From the IMG/VR virus record IMGVR_UViG_3300018080_000098, positions 285,794 through 349,793 of that record: a stretch of 64,000 nt of DNA; one strand, written 5' to 3'. A model generated the notes under the pieces. It saw only the letters and a program-made list of their open reading frames with translations, was not told the DNA's origin and did not search any database. Origin of the DNA: a virus. A program made the translations under genes and the position numbers. Positions 1 through 8,919 of the stretch are shown piece after piece; position 1 is the first letter of the stretch; each line of letters starts with the position of its first letter.

Positions 1-37
1 GTCTTGGGTTGTTCAATCAGTTTCTATCGGGGATTGA
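1..37 (+). CDS. possible 3' end of an upstream gene
   Basis: The second reading frame is open from the window edge to TGA at 35-37, just before the next gene's ribosome site, reading SWVVQSVSIGD. The other two plus frames are also open here, so the frame is a guess from spacing alone. Confidence 0.2.
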   Translation, partial: SWVVQSVSIGD

Positions 38-67
38 TTCGACAGTCCAATTCAGGAGCTCCCAGTC

Positions 68-1195
68 ATGGCTCTGCACAAGAAAACACCGCTGAAAAAT
101 ATTACCTTCAAGGGCGCCAACTACAAGCTCGCAGACGGTGCAGATTTGCCTGTGCCAGAGTTCTCCCCCGAGCTGGCACCCTCCGAAGAAAACATCTACG
201 TCCGCATGTCCATGGACGACTACCAGCTACTGGCTTCCCTGCCTGAATCTACGTACGGTCCAGTCAAAAGACTTCTAAGCCGCTTCAATCGAAAGAAACT
301 CGAGTCTGGTCGTGCGGAAGTCATGGCAACAGAGACAGAAGTAGCCGATGTCATCGCGGCGTTAGAGGATTTCATCGACGAAGAGGAAGGGGCAGCAGCT
401 TCCACAGTGCACGCTCAGGACATGCTCGCCAAGTGGAAGCGCAACTACCTAATGCCTGATAAACCTCTTCCCAAACCGATGCCCAGCTACACCTCAGATC
501 TCCCCCGAAGCACCAACGTGCGTGTGTTCAACTACAAGGGTGCCAAATACGTTCTGGTAGAGGCGGACGATACTCCCCCCGATTACATGAAAAAGCGGGA
601 GTCGCCCACTTACGAGGAAGTAATCGATCAAGAAATCTTCAGCGACCTCGTCAAGAACATCAAGCCCTCTATCCGCGACAACATTCCCGTTTCGCAGCTG
701 AAGCGAAGTGTGGACGCTGTACAGCAAGCTGAAGGCTCTCTGCGGAAAGCGAGTGATGCGCTGAATAACGACCGACGTCCTGGTGTCCGCTGGCTCACTG
801 ATGCCTTTTTCTCTGGCAATCAAGGCATTCTCAACAAGCTCATGGAAGACCCGGAGCTCGTGCGCACTTCCATCAACCAATACATCGAGGACCTCCAGAC
901 TGCTCTTGCCGCCGCGCAGACCGCAGTAACTGTGATCACCGACATCTCCAACATGGTGGAAGAGAAAGACTGGGCTAGTAAGTGGACGATGAAGAAGCGA
1001 CGCAGTGAGCTCCGCAAAGAGATCCTCGAGAAAGCCTACGGCATGTCCGCCCAGGAAATCAAGGATTTCTTCAGCGAAGCGTACGCCATCAAACAGAAGC
1101 GCTCAGAGGAAAAGAAACCAGAGAAGCAAGCGACCGCTTCCACTGTACCACGCACCGTCAAATTCAAAGGCCACCCCTACGTTCTGGTTGCTTAG
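68..1195 (+). CDS. 375-aa protein with three KG-Y tags
   Basis: I do not recognise a family. AGGAG sits 9 bases before the ATG. The short motif h-x-[YF]-x-G-x-x-Y-x-h occurs three times: residues about 10-20 (NITFKGANYKLA), 152-163 (VFNYKGAKYVLV) and at the extreme C-terminus (VKFKGHPYVLVA). The last copy follows the tripeptide AST. The rest is charged and helical. Three tags in one chain, one of them terminal, suggest a modular or processed precursor (inference). It heads the plus-strand cluster and its stop lies two bases before the next start. Confidence 0.85.
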   Translation: MALHKKTPLKNITFKGANYKLADGADLPVPEFSPELAPSEENIYVRMSMDDYQLLASLPESTYGPVKRLLSRFNRKKLESGRAEVMATETEVADVIAALEDFIDEEEGAAASTVHAQDMLAKWKRNYLMPDKPLPKPMPSYTSDLPRSTNVRVFNYKGAKYVLVEADDTPPDYMKKRESPTYEEVIDQEIFSDLVKNIKPSIRDNIPVSQLKRSVDAVQQAEGSLRKASDALNNDRRPGVRWLTDAFFSGNQGILNKLMEDPELVRTSINQYIEDLQTALAAAQTAVTVITDISNMVEEKDWASKWTMKKRRSELRKEILEKAYGMSAQEIKDFFSEAYAIKQKRSEEKKPEKQATASTVPRTVKFKGHPYVLVA

Positions 1196-1197
1196 CG

Positions 1198-2175
1198 ATG
1201 CGGAAACGTGGATTCACCATCGAGGAAGCAGAACGGGTAGCTACAGAGCTTGGTCTTCTGTGGCCCGAAGTTCTATTCGGCGTCGAGCAATTCCGTAAAG
1301 GCATGGACGTCGAGCTCGAGCATGGCAAGCTGCACGCCGAGACAAACGTCACCAACGACGACCCGGTACTCACCGGAAAGATAGCGTGGGCCCACCTGAT
1401 GGAGCGCCCTGATTACTACGAGCTCTTGGAGCTGGTAGAGAGCGGTGCCATCAAGATGCAAGAGGGCCCCGAGATGACCACCAAGGAAATAGCGGACGCT
1501 GCGCAGGACTACGCACGCACCGTATCTTTTGCAGACTCCAACAACGGGGAGCGAGGAACCATGGAGCACCCGAATTTCATCAAGGTCGCAGGTCAACTGT
1601 ATCAGCTGGAGGAGACTCCTGAAGAGAAGCCGCTTCCCCAAGTCATCCGCGTAAACGGGTTCGAGTACGAACGCGCCGCAGAGGAGCCCGAATCCTCCCC
1701 TGAGTACATCCGTGTGAAGGGGATGCTGTTTAAGCGGGACGACGAGCTCACCCTTCACGAGGCTGCCAAGAAGAAGGGTAAAGGCAAAAAGGATGACGAA
1801 AAGGAGAAGGGGAAGAAGGGGAAGGGAAAGAAGAAGAAGGACGATAAAAAAGATACCAAGAAGGGTAAGGGCAGCAAGAAGAAAAAAGACGACAAGAAGG
1901 GGAAGGGAAAGTGGAGCACCCTTCCCAAAGGGTGGACCAAAAAGTCGGCTGAGTCGTTCTGGAATTCCATCGGTGGCTCTGTTACGAAGTGCAGAGAAAA
2001 GCTGAAGGATGCTAAAGAGATAGATGATACCGGGGCATTCTGCGCCTCATTAAAAGACTACGCCCAGGGGGAGGGTTGGCGTAAAGGCCCTCGTAAAAAG
2101 AAGACCAAGAAAAAGGCCTCCACTGCTCCACAATTCATCAATTACAAGGGCACTCGGTACGAGCTGGAGAGCTAA
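1198..2175 (+). CDS. DUF5661-like protein with Lys-rich linker and four KG-Y tags
   Basis: The N-terminus (residues 1-75) matches the DUF5661 pattern: FTIEEA, LGLLW, VEQFRKGMDVELEHG, TNVTNDDPVLTGKIAWAHL and PDYYELL. This domain is known in phages and bacteria without an assigned function. Three tags follow at about 126, 148 and 169 (IKVAGQLYQL, IRVNGFEYER, IRVKGMLFKR). Then come a low-complexity Lys/Gly/Asp stretch (about 180-238), a Cys-containing block (about 240-295: SAESFWNSIGGSVTKC, GAFCASLKDYA) and a C-terminal tag (INYKGTRYELES) after KASTAPQ. Probably translationally coupled to the gene before it. Confidence 0.88.
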   Translation: MRKRGFTIEEAERVATELGLLWPEVLFGVEQFRKGMDVELEHGKLHAETNVTNDDPVLTGKIAWAHLMERPDYYELLELVESGAIKMQEGPEMTTKEIADAAQDYARTVSFADSNNGERGTMEHPNFIKVAGQLYQLEETPEEKPLPQVIRVNGFEYERAAEEPESSPEYIRVKGMLFKRDDELTLHEAAKKKGKGKKDDEKEKGKKGKGKKKKDDKKDTKKGKGSKKKKDDKKGKGKWSTLPKGWTKKSAESFWNSIGGSVTKCREKLKDAKEIDDTGAFCASLKDYAQGEGWRKGPRKKKTKKKASTAPQFINYKGTRYELES

Positions 2176-2176
2176 A

Positions 2177-2629
2177 ATGTCTGCACCGGACACCATCACC
2201 TACCAAGGCCGCGAGTACGTTCGAGTAGCTGGAGCGGGCACGCCTGAGGAGTTGCGGCAGCAGTCCATCGTTCTCCACGAGCTCGCACAGCAGCTTCGGC
2301 CCAGCATCGCGAGCTCGGATATCGCGGGCGAGCTCAGTTCCATACGGGAAGCGTTGACCAACATGGTACGCGCCAACAATTTCCTGCTGGGCGAATCTCA
2401 CTTGCTACCCAACAGTGTTCCTGGTAACAGCGAACGCATATTCGCTTTGGCTACAGCGGCTGCTGATGAGGTTACCAACCTGGGCGACCGGTTGCAGAAG
2501 TTGGCGGCTCGTTTGGGAACGTGGGCACTCAAAATCGATGAGCTCGTGAAGGAAAAGGCAGCTCGAGAAGACGTGCCCACGAAGGTGGTCAAGCAGCAAG
2601 AGTCGAAACAGTTTAGTCACCTTTGGTAG
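2177..2629 (+). CDS. 150-aa helical protein with N-terminal tag
   Basis: The N-terminus carries one tag (ITYQGREYVRVA, residues 7-18), followed by about 120 residues of predicted helix (heptad-like Leu/Ala, no Cys). The ATG follows the previous TAA with one base between, so coupling is likely. No family recognised. Its order, tag then helical bundle, is shared with the genes at 2640 and 5480. Confidence 0.82.
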   Translation: MSAPDTITYQGREYVRVAGAGTPEELRQQSIVLHELAQQLRPSIASSDIAGELSSIREALTNMVRANNFLLGESHLLPNSVPGNSERIFALATAAADEVTNLGDRLQKLAARLGTWALKIDELVKEKAAREDVPTKVVKQQESKQFSHLW

Positions 2630-2639
2630 GAGTTGACCG

Positions 2640-3044
2640 ATGAGCCATCCTCAATACATAGAGTTGGACGGAAACATCTACCGCTTGGTGGAAGCTGCGG
2701 AGGAGCAGCGAGCTCCCGTTTCCTACGGGGACGCAATGCGCGCTCTCAAAGCGGTGTACTTTCGGTTCTTCGAGAAAGCCGACCCGGATCCGGCGCTCCA
2801 CGCCATCCTGGATGTGCTGAACTTCGCTCACGCAGCAGCGAAGGATGTGGAGAAGCAGCTGCCCGATGCCGCGCGTCCCAGTAAGTGGAGTGTGTCCGAC
2901 GAGTTTCGGGATACGTTCAATCAGCTTGAGAGAACGTACAAGAAGCTGGACCAGGCATTCCGTGCGGCGGACCGTCGGAAGGCTCTGCAGAAGTTCCTGA
3001 TGGCTCGTGGCATTCACGTTCCGGAAGCGGAGCGCATCGACTAA
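2640..3044 (+). CDS. 134-aa helical protein with N-terminal tag
   Basis: Residues 6-17 (YIELDGNIYRLV) are a tag copy, then a helical domain rich in Ala, Lys and aromatic residues. TAGGAG lies 7 bases before the ATG. The gene ends one base before the next ATG. Function unknown; from its company I infer a structural or packaged protein. Confidence 0.82.
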   Translation: MSHPQYIELDGNIYRLVEAAEEQRAPVSYGDAMRALKAVYFRFFEKADPDPALHAILDVLNFAHAAAKDVEKQLPDAARPSKWSVSDEFRDTFNQLERTYKKLDQAFRAADRRKALQKFLMARGIHVPEAERID

Positions 3045-3045
3045 A

Positions 3046-4827
3046 ATGTCTTTCCGTCGGACAGCGATCCTCAAGAAGTGTCGTGACCAGGATAAAAAGC
3101 CTGGACGCAAGTATCCTGTGAGCGAGCAGGAGTATTGCTTGTGGGACACTGAGGAAAAGAAGATTTTGATGGCGGGTCCGAAAGCAGCGGTCAAGAAGCA
3201 AGAGAAAGCCGTTCAGTACTACAAGCGGCAAGGGGCTCCCGTCCCGGAGTGCACTGAAATGCAGCAAGCCAGCACTATTAGATACAAAGGCGCTTCTTAC
3301 GTAGCTCTGCGGGCAGGCCGTCGTTTGGTTACGGCGCAAGGTCCCTCAGAGCGTGTTAAGGAAGAGCTCCGGATTATGTCTCCCGAGCTTCGCGGTGACC
3401 TTGACGAGTTGGTCCGCGAGCTAGGTATCCCCGCGTGGCGTATTGTGATGGACGCGCAGGACCGTGGGATGTCGGTCTTCAAGGAGATTCAAGAGCTCCG
3501 TGGTGACCCCGAGAGCGCTTCGGAACTGAAGCAGTTGGTGGAGCTCGAGCAAGGCTACATTCAGGAGCACGGCGTAGAAAAAGAGTACGAAGGCGTGGAG
3601 TGGGAGCCGAAGGTTCCAAAGAAAACTGCCCCTCCTGTTCCTGCTATAGAGTTGGTATCTCCTGAGGAGCAACGAGAACTCGGCCCTGCGAAGGACGTCA
3701 TAAAAGAACGCATCGAAGAACGGGCTCGGAAAAGACGGCGCAGACAACCAGAAAAGCTTGCTCCTGCGAAGGACGTAATAAAACAACGCATCGAAGAGCG
3801 AAAAGAGCGGTCTCAGCAGAAGCAATTCCAGCGAAAAGAAAAGAAGCTGTCGCCGCAAAGGGAACTCGTCAAGACTGTTGAGGTCGTCGACCTTCCTTAC
3901 GAGGTCGAGGAACGGTTCTCCGAGAAGGCTCGTCGTGAGAAACTTCGTCGGGAGATCATGGCTCTCGAGTCCCGGCTCGACTTCAAAAATCTATTCCCAA
4001 AAGAGCTCACAGAAGACGACATTGAGTTCGCGTTGCCCTACTATCGGAAGCTCAAACAGAAGCACAACGAAGGGGGTAAACGGCGTGCGAATGTTGTAAA
4101 ATATAAGGGAGCCTACTACACCCCAGTAGAAGCGCTTAAACAAGAAGTCGACCCTTCCAAAAGGCTTCCTCAACAACAGGGCATCAACGAATTCGTTTCC
4201 ACACAAATTCACATGCACCGTTTGGATACAGCGCTTCAGAACGCGGAGAAAGTGTTCGATACTCTAGTAGCTTCTCCCGGGCTGGAGAAGTACGACGACA
4301 AGCGACAGCAGATAGACGCACAGCTGAGTGAGGTACGTCGGAACGTTGAGGTAGTAAAATCTCTGACCCAATGCATGGGTGACACTATCGAAGCCCAACA
4401 GGAAACTATTGGGCGTTTTCAAGATGCCTTACAGCAACTACAAGAACAACGCACGTCGAGTGCACAAGGAACTAGCGGAATGGCTACCCAAGAAGAAACT
4501 CCCCAGATGGTAAAGTACGCCGGTCACTTCTACGTGCTCGCGGAAGACGAGGACAAGGAGCCAGAAGAGGTAGAGGAGCTCGAGGAAGAGGTCGAGGAGC
4601 ACCTGGAGGAGGAAGCTGAAGAGATGGAGCTCCTGGATGCGCTGAAGTCGCACTGGCAGACCATCCTCGACAAGCTTCCGGACGACCTCGAGGTGGACGA
4701 CGAGTTCGAGGCTGCTCTCAACGGCATTGATGAAGTCATCTCCGTGATGGACAAAATCCACGCGGAGTACGCCGAGGAGCCTCCGGGTGAAGAGGAAGGT
4801 CTACCGGAAGAACCTGAAGCTGAGTGA
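3046..4827 (+). CDS. 593-aa multi-segment protein with three internal tags
   Basis: Segments in order: a basic N-terminal domain (1-70) with EYCLWDTEEKKILMAG and KKQEKAVQYYKRQG, a style I know from small phage proteins; tag 1 at about 77 (IRYKGASYVALR, after QAST); a charged coiled-coil region with a tandem duplication around PAKDVIK(E/Q)RIEER (about 225-275); tag 2 at about 350 (VKYKGAYYTPVE); a helical segment; tag 3 at about 488 (VKYAGHFYVLAE); and a Glu-rich tail. The ATG at 3046 was chosen over an upstream in-frame ATG because it sits one base after the previous stop. Each tag could mark the start of a mature piece (inference). Confidence 0.85.
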   Translation: MSFRRTAILKKCRDQDKKPGRKYPVSEQEYCLWDTEEKKILMAGPKAAVKKQEKAVQYYKRQGAPVPECTEMQQASTIRYKGASYVALRAGRRLVTAQGPSERVKEELRIMSPELRGDLDELVRELGIPAWRIVMDAQDRGMSVFKEIQELRGDPESASELKQLVELEQGYIQEHGVEKEYEGVEWEPKVPKKTAPPVPAIELVSPEEQRELGPAKDVIKERIEERARKRRRRQPEKLAPAKDVIKQRIEERKERSQQKQFQRKEKKLSPQRELVKTVEVVDLPYEVEERFSEKARREKLRREIMALESRLDFKNLFPKELTEDDIEFALPYYRKLKQKHNEGGKRRANVVKYKGAYYTPVEALKQEVDPSKRLPQQQGINEFVSTQIHMHRLDTALQNAEKVFDTLVASPGLEKYDDKRQQIDAQLSEVRRNVEVVKSLTQCMGDTIEAQQETIGRFQDALQQLQEQRTSSAQGTSGMATQEETPQMVKYAGHFYVLAEDEDKEPEEVEELEEEVEEHLEEEAEEMELLDALKSHWQTILDKLPDDLEVDDEFEAALNGIDEVISVMDKIHAEYAEEPPGEEEGLPEEPEAE

Positions 4828-5176
4828 CCCTTTGCTTAAGGAAGCCAGGATAGCTACCGAGGACCAGAAGCTTCCGGAGCTACTGAAGGAGCTTCCTCGG
4901 CAACTGCGCAGCGATGCACGAGTGGAAGAGTTGCTCGTGCGCGCTATCGTCCTGGCCTTCATTCTTCCGTTGCAGGGTAAAGCTTTGCAATCGCGACCTG
5001 GGATGGCTCTTGTTTACCAGAAGCTTTTCGGGAACGCGTGGAGTGCTGCAGCAGCGATGGTACGTAGGATCCGTCCTGGGGTGCTGGCAGAAACCCGGAA
5101 GTTACTCCGAGTGGGCCCCGAAGCGTACACCAATACGGCGCTTCGTGAAATAAGCGAGCTTTTCAAGGCGAGCTAA
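4787..5176 (+). CDS. 129-aa protein, overlaps preceding gene
   Basis: A GTG start at 4787 gives a 41-base overlap with the previous frame, with GAGGAG about 10 bases upstream. A TTG at 4832 would remove the overlap. The product is basic, helical and lacks the tag, unlike most neighbours. It overlaps the next ATG by one base. No family recognised. Confidence 0.65.
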   Translation: MKRKVYRKNLKLSDPLLKEARIATEDQKLPELLKELPRQLRSDARVEELLVRAIVLAFILPLQGKALQSRPGMALVYQKLFGNAWSAAAAMVRRIRPGVLAETRKLLRVGPEAYTNTALREISELFKAS

Positions 5177-5478
5177 TGTCCAACAAGGCACCGAACTACA
5201 TCAGAGTCAACGGGCGCGTCTACAAACGGGCGAAGGTTTGGCAACTTTCTCCAGAAGACAAAACCGTATTCGAGCGCTTGATGTACGAGTGGTTGGATGG
5301 TGAGGGTTGGCGCAGCCTTTTCACTTACGATTTTGGCCATTGGCCTGCAGAGCGCCTTGGAGACCGAATGGCTGAAGAGTTTGGCGCCTACCTTGGTAGT
5401 CTAGCAGAAGAAGCTCTTCCGTGGAAAGAGTACGCGATGGAGCTCAAGCGTGCAAAGAATCAAAAGAAGGAACGATAA
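5176..5478 (+). CDS. 100-aa protein with N-terminal tag
   Basis: Tag copy at residues 8-19 (YIRVNGRVYKRA), followed by an aromatic-rich globular-looking segment (WLDGEGWRSLFTYDFGHWPAERL) and a basic C-terminus. The start overlaps the stop of the gene before. Function unknown. Confidence 0.8.
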   Translation: MSNKAPNYIRVNGRVYKRAKVWQLSPEDKTVFERLMYEWLDGEGWRSLFTYDFGHWPAERLGDRMAEEFGAYLGSLAEEALPWKEYAMELKRAKNQKKER

Positions 5479-5479
5479 A

Positions 5480-5851
5480 ATGTCTGAACGCCATCCAGAG
5501 TTCATCATGGTCCGCGGGCGCAAGTACCGCTTGGCTGCCAAGAAAACGGTCACGCCTGAAGATGTCAAAGAAAGCATCTCCCAAGCGGCGGACAAAGCGG
5601 CCATCGAGAACATCATCAGCAACCTCGTGGTACACGCGGGCCACATCCAAGAAGCGGCACCCCGCATCCTCGAGATGCTGGAGGGTCCAAAATCCAAAGC
5701 GGACAAGGCGGTCGACCAACTGAAGGCACACTGTTCTGTCCTCCAAGAATTCTTGGGGCAACTCATGCCGACCTATAACCGGTACAGCCAGAAACATCCT
5801 CCTCGTAAGAAAAAGAACAAGGAAGAAGAAACTCCGGCTGCTGAGGAGTAG
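5480..5851 (+). CDS. 123-aa helical protein with N-terminal tag
   Basis: Tag at residues 7-18 (FIMVRGRKYRLA), then a helical domain and a charged Lys/Glu tail. The ATG at 5480 lies one base after the previous stop, which decides it over an upstream in-frame start. Same build as the genes at 2177 and 2640. Confidence 0.8.
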   Translation: MSERHPEFIMVRGRKYRLAAKKTVTPEDVKESISQAADKAAIENIISNLVVHAGHIQEAAPRILEMLEGPKSKADKAVDQLKAHCSVLQEFLGQLMPTYNRYSQKHPPRKKKNKEEETPAAEE

Positions 5852-5857
5852 AGTTTC

Positions 5858-7210
5858 GTGGATCGCGACGCAGACGGAAAAGTCGAAGTCTCCGACGATG
5901 AGACTTTCGACCTGCTCCAAATCGGGCAGCACGTTGAAACACCCCTCGGTCCTGGCGTGATCTCGCGCATTGGTCTGCAAGCTGCTCGTTACGGTGACCG
6001 CATCGAGCTCGAGCCTCCGGTGGTTACAGTGGAGCTGGATGACCCTGAACCTGGACAGCCAGACGAAGTTAATGTCTGTATGTGTAGGTTGGGGCTCGAG
6101 GACCCGAAACACGAAGCGATCATTAGTAAAGAATTCGCTCGACTGTGGCCCCCTATTGAAGAAGAAGTGCCGGAGGATGTGCACATGCTTATGGACGTAA
6201 AGAAAAACGAAGAGGACATGGAAAAAGTCCGGTCCCGCTTCGACCAGCAGACCATGACTGCGCACCGTGTGGCCTCTGTAGCCCTTCGGCACCGTCGCCA
6301 GCGCCGCATCTACCAAGACTTCGTTACGTTGGCTATGCACCTAGCAGAGCCCGCCATCGATGAGACCAGCATTCTCGAACCTGGAACGGTGGTTACGGGA
6401 GTGGAGGGTGTGGACCTGGGGGAAGCTGGTGTCGTCGTCAAGAAAATGAAACTAAAGGGGAGAGATGGAGAGGACGCTGGACAGGTCTATGTAGTTCTGT
6501 ATAACCCCGACTCTGACACCCTTCGCCAGCTGACTGTTCCGGAAGACTCCAAATTCATGGGCCACGATGGTGTAGGTGCCACAGATATGATGCCGACGGT
6601 GTACGATCCGCAGGCGTTGGACAGCCCAGAGCTCCACCCGATTCGGATTTTGCCCAACACGTACCTTCCACAGAACCCGAACTACCCGAGCTCTATTACG
6701 GATACCGTGTGGAGGCCGACGATTCGCCAGACGCCAATCCGCTACTACAAGGTCCGCGAGGCTGGAGGTTTCCAGCGGCGCCCCGATTACAAGGACCCAC
6801 AGGAGTGGCCACCCACCAGTACGGTGAACTACCCTACCCCGGACACTGTGAACCCTCCGGGTAAGCAGCGTACACGGAAGCGTGGGAAGGATGCGTACGA
6901 CCCTCACGATCAAACTCCGGACATGGATGAGAAGGTCAACCAGAAGATGGAGGACCTGGCCATGAAGTTCTGGGGTGATTATCAGCGGTATCGGGAGCAG
7001 AAGATCCCTGGCAAGGGAAGCACGCTCGACATTCACATCGAGGACTTTGCAGACGTGTTCCAGGGTCGCACTGAGATGAGCGACGATGACATGCTCAACC
7101 TGTTCAACTATCTGGTGCAGATTGGGATGATGGACGAATCGATGCTCCACAAGTACCTCATGCGCCAGGACGAGAAGTTCCGCCAGGTGAACCTCCGCAC
7201 TCACTACTAG
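5858..7210 (+). CDS. 450-aa untagged protein of the virion-like cluster
   Basis: GTG start with GAGGAG 13 bases upstream. N-terminal acidic region; beta-rich segments with VETPLGPGVISRI and GTVVTGVEGVDLGEAGVVVKK, which look like small barrel repeats; a Pro/Tyr-rich middle (about 270-340); and a helical C-terminus. No tag is present, notable because the genes on both sides have one. I cannot name a family. Confidence 0.78.
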   Translation: MDRDADGKVEVSDDETFDLLQIGQHVETPLGPGVISRIGLQAARYGDRIELEPPVVTVELDDPEPGQPDEVNVCMCRLGLEDPKHEAIISKEFARLWPPIEEEVPEDVHMLMDVKKNEEDMEKVRSRFDQQTMTAHRVASVALRHRRQRRIYQDFVTLAMHLAEPAIDETSILEPGTVVTGVEGVDLGEAGVVVKKMKLKGRDGEDAGQVYVVLYNPDSDTLRQLTVPEDSKFMGHDGVGATDMMPTVYDPQALDSPELHPIRILPNTYLPQNPNYPSSITDTVWRPTIRQTPIRYYKVREAGGFQRRPDYKDPQEWPPTSTVNYPTPDTVNPPGKQRTRKRGKDAYDPHDQTPDMDEKVNQKMEDLAMKFWGDYQRYREQKIPGKGSTLDIHIEDFADVFQGRTEMSDDDMLNLFNYLVQIGMMDESMLHKYLMRQDEKFRQVNLRTHY

Positions 7211-7218
7211 GTGCGCCT

Positions 7219-8733
7219 ATGGTTAAACAGCCACCCAGCAAAACTCTGTTGTACAAAGGGGCTACCTACGATGCTGTAGAGCTGCCGAAGGCTCTTTTGT
7301 ACCGAGGGGCTGCGTACGAGTTGGTGACAGCTGCTGAGGATGATAAAGAAACCGGACGCGCGGTAAAAGATGTTCTGCAAACACTGAAAGAGAAAGCGCC
7401 ACAGCTTAACGATGCAGAAGAAACTTCGATGGAAGAACGTCTTGCGCCCATTACCGTAGAGGAGGAGAAGGTAGTTGAGGAGAAAGCTCCTCCAGAAAAG
7501 GAAGAAGTTCCTCTTCTGTTTGGAAAGGAGCTGCTTAATTCTTTGGAGCCCTTCGTTGCGGAATTACGTAAAGATGTACAAGGGTGGTTGTCCAAATATG
7601 GTATTGATGCCTCAGGAGAAATTGCAGTAGAGGCAGATGAAGCCGACGGTATCGATATGGGGGTGCCAATAGCTACTAAGAATTTCTCTGCACTTCCTAA
7701 TACGAGCCTCTCCTTTGACTACTACATCAGGCTACCCGAAGAGGATTTGGAGGCGTTGCGCGCACGTGGACTCACCGATATAGAAAAAGAAGGTTTTGCC
7801 GGGCGTATTCTTCGGAACATCAAAAACTTGGTAGGTAGCAACAACAAGTTGCAAGAGGTCGTGCTCCACTTCTGCAACCACGGTTTTGTAGGCACAGGGA
7901 ATACAGTCGGAGAGCTCCTGGATACTGTAGGATTTCTGCAAAAGAAAACACAAGTACGCCCCGGTGAGCTTTTGGAGGTACCTGAAGAGGAGGCTTCCGA
8001 AGAGAATATTAAAGAGTGGGTGTCTGAAGTCTTTAAGCAAATTATTGAAAACGAGATGCACCACCATGCAGGAGTAGACATCTTCCGCAAGTCACAGTGG
8101 GGCGACATCGGAAAAATGAAGGAAGTCCTCAAAGGATTGCAAGCTAAAAACATTCTTGGCGGTGACCAGGTAAGCGTGTTGATGAAATTTTTAGGGGGGT
8201 TGAAACCTACTGAGTACGCTTCCATGATCCGCGATATTCTTACACCTACAAGAGCCACAGAAAAATACAGTCTGCGCAAGGTGGTCGAAGCAAAGATTGC
8301 TGAGCTTACCAAGCACGAACAGTACAAAGGGGAAGTGAAATTCGGAATAGCCGATGATGGTAATATTGTAGCAGCTATTGATGCACCTTACCCATTTCAG
8401 TACATACTCAAACAGCGCACTGGAGGGAAGATAGAGCTTCTTCACGCAGACACAGAAATCTGTGACTTCAGTTTTATTGTGGATACGGAGCAGGCCGCGA
8501 AGGATTTGTTGACTGCAAGCTTGAATATGGCGGATGCGTACAAGCGTGCAGTGAACCCCTCTGTGAGCCAGAACAGAAAAGAGCGAGAAAAGGAGGAGCT
8601 CTTTTTGAAGATCCACGATCTTTCCAAGAAGCTTCATGAGCAAGAAGGGTTGGAAGTGGAACATCCTACAGAAGAGGAATCTGTGGGCGCCCAGCAAATG
8701 CCGGGGTACGAGTCCACACGTGTGCAGGAATAA
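7219..8733 (+). CDS. 504-aa protein with two tandem N-terminal tags
   Basis: Two tags lie back to back in the first 40 residues (LLYKGATYDAVE, LLYRGAAYELVT). An acidic linker follows (to about 95), then a long mixed helical region with MHHHAGVDIFRKSQWGDI near 275-295 and a Lys/Glu-rich C-terminus. Last gene of the run; about 185 untranslated bases separate it from the next gene. Function unknown. Confidence 0.82.
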   Translation: MVKQPPSKTLLYKGATYDAVELPKALLYRGAAYELVTAAEDDKETGRAVKDVLQTLKEKAPQLNDAEETSMEERLAPITVEEEKVVEEKAPPEKEEVPLLFGKELLNSLEPFVAELRKDVQGWLSKYGIDASGEIAVEADEADGIDMGVPIATKNFSALPNTSLSFDYYIRLPEEDLEALRARGLTDIEKEGFAGRILRNIKNLVGSNNKLQEVVLHFCNHGFVGTGNTVGELLDTVGFLQKKTQVRPGELLEVPEEEASEENIKEWVSEVFKQIIENEMHHHAGVDIFRKSQWGDIGKMKEVLKGLQAKNILGGDQVSVLMKFLGGLKPTEYASMIRDILTPTRATEKYSLRKVVEAKIAELTKHEQYKGEVKFGIADDGNIVAAIDAPYPFQYILKQRTGGKIELLHADTEICDFSFIVDTEQAAKDLLTASLNMADAYKRAVNPSVSQNRKEREKEELFLKIHDLSKKLHEQEGLEVEHPTEEESVGAQQMPGYESTRVQE

Positions 8734-8861
8734 CGGCACCTGCATCGAGTGATCTCCCTCCCACCACTCCACCAACTTTTTCCGGTTGGCAAATCACAAC
8801 CCTCCCGCTAACATCCCAAAAACATTACTGTTCTTCCTGTAAGCTGCCTTCCACAAAAAAC

Positions 8862-8889
8862 TTGACTCCCTCGAACTCGCTGGTATACT
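8862..8889 (+). promoter_or_regulatory. sigma70-type promoter for the sigma-like gene
   Basis: -35 TTGACT, 16-bp spacer, -10 TATACT. Expected start of transcription is near 8896, which rules out the upstream TTG as start codon and supports ATG 8920. It suggests the sigma-like gene is read by host polymerase. Confidence 0.75.
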
Positions 8890-8919
8890 TGCTTCTTGTC
8901 CAAGGGAAGCAGGTACACA

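Noticed and set aside
1738-1910. Lys/Gly-rich stretch as a histone-like or nuclear-type domain
   Set aside because: It is plain low-complexity sequence between tags and a Cys block, best read as a linker.
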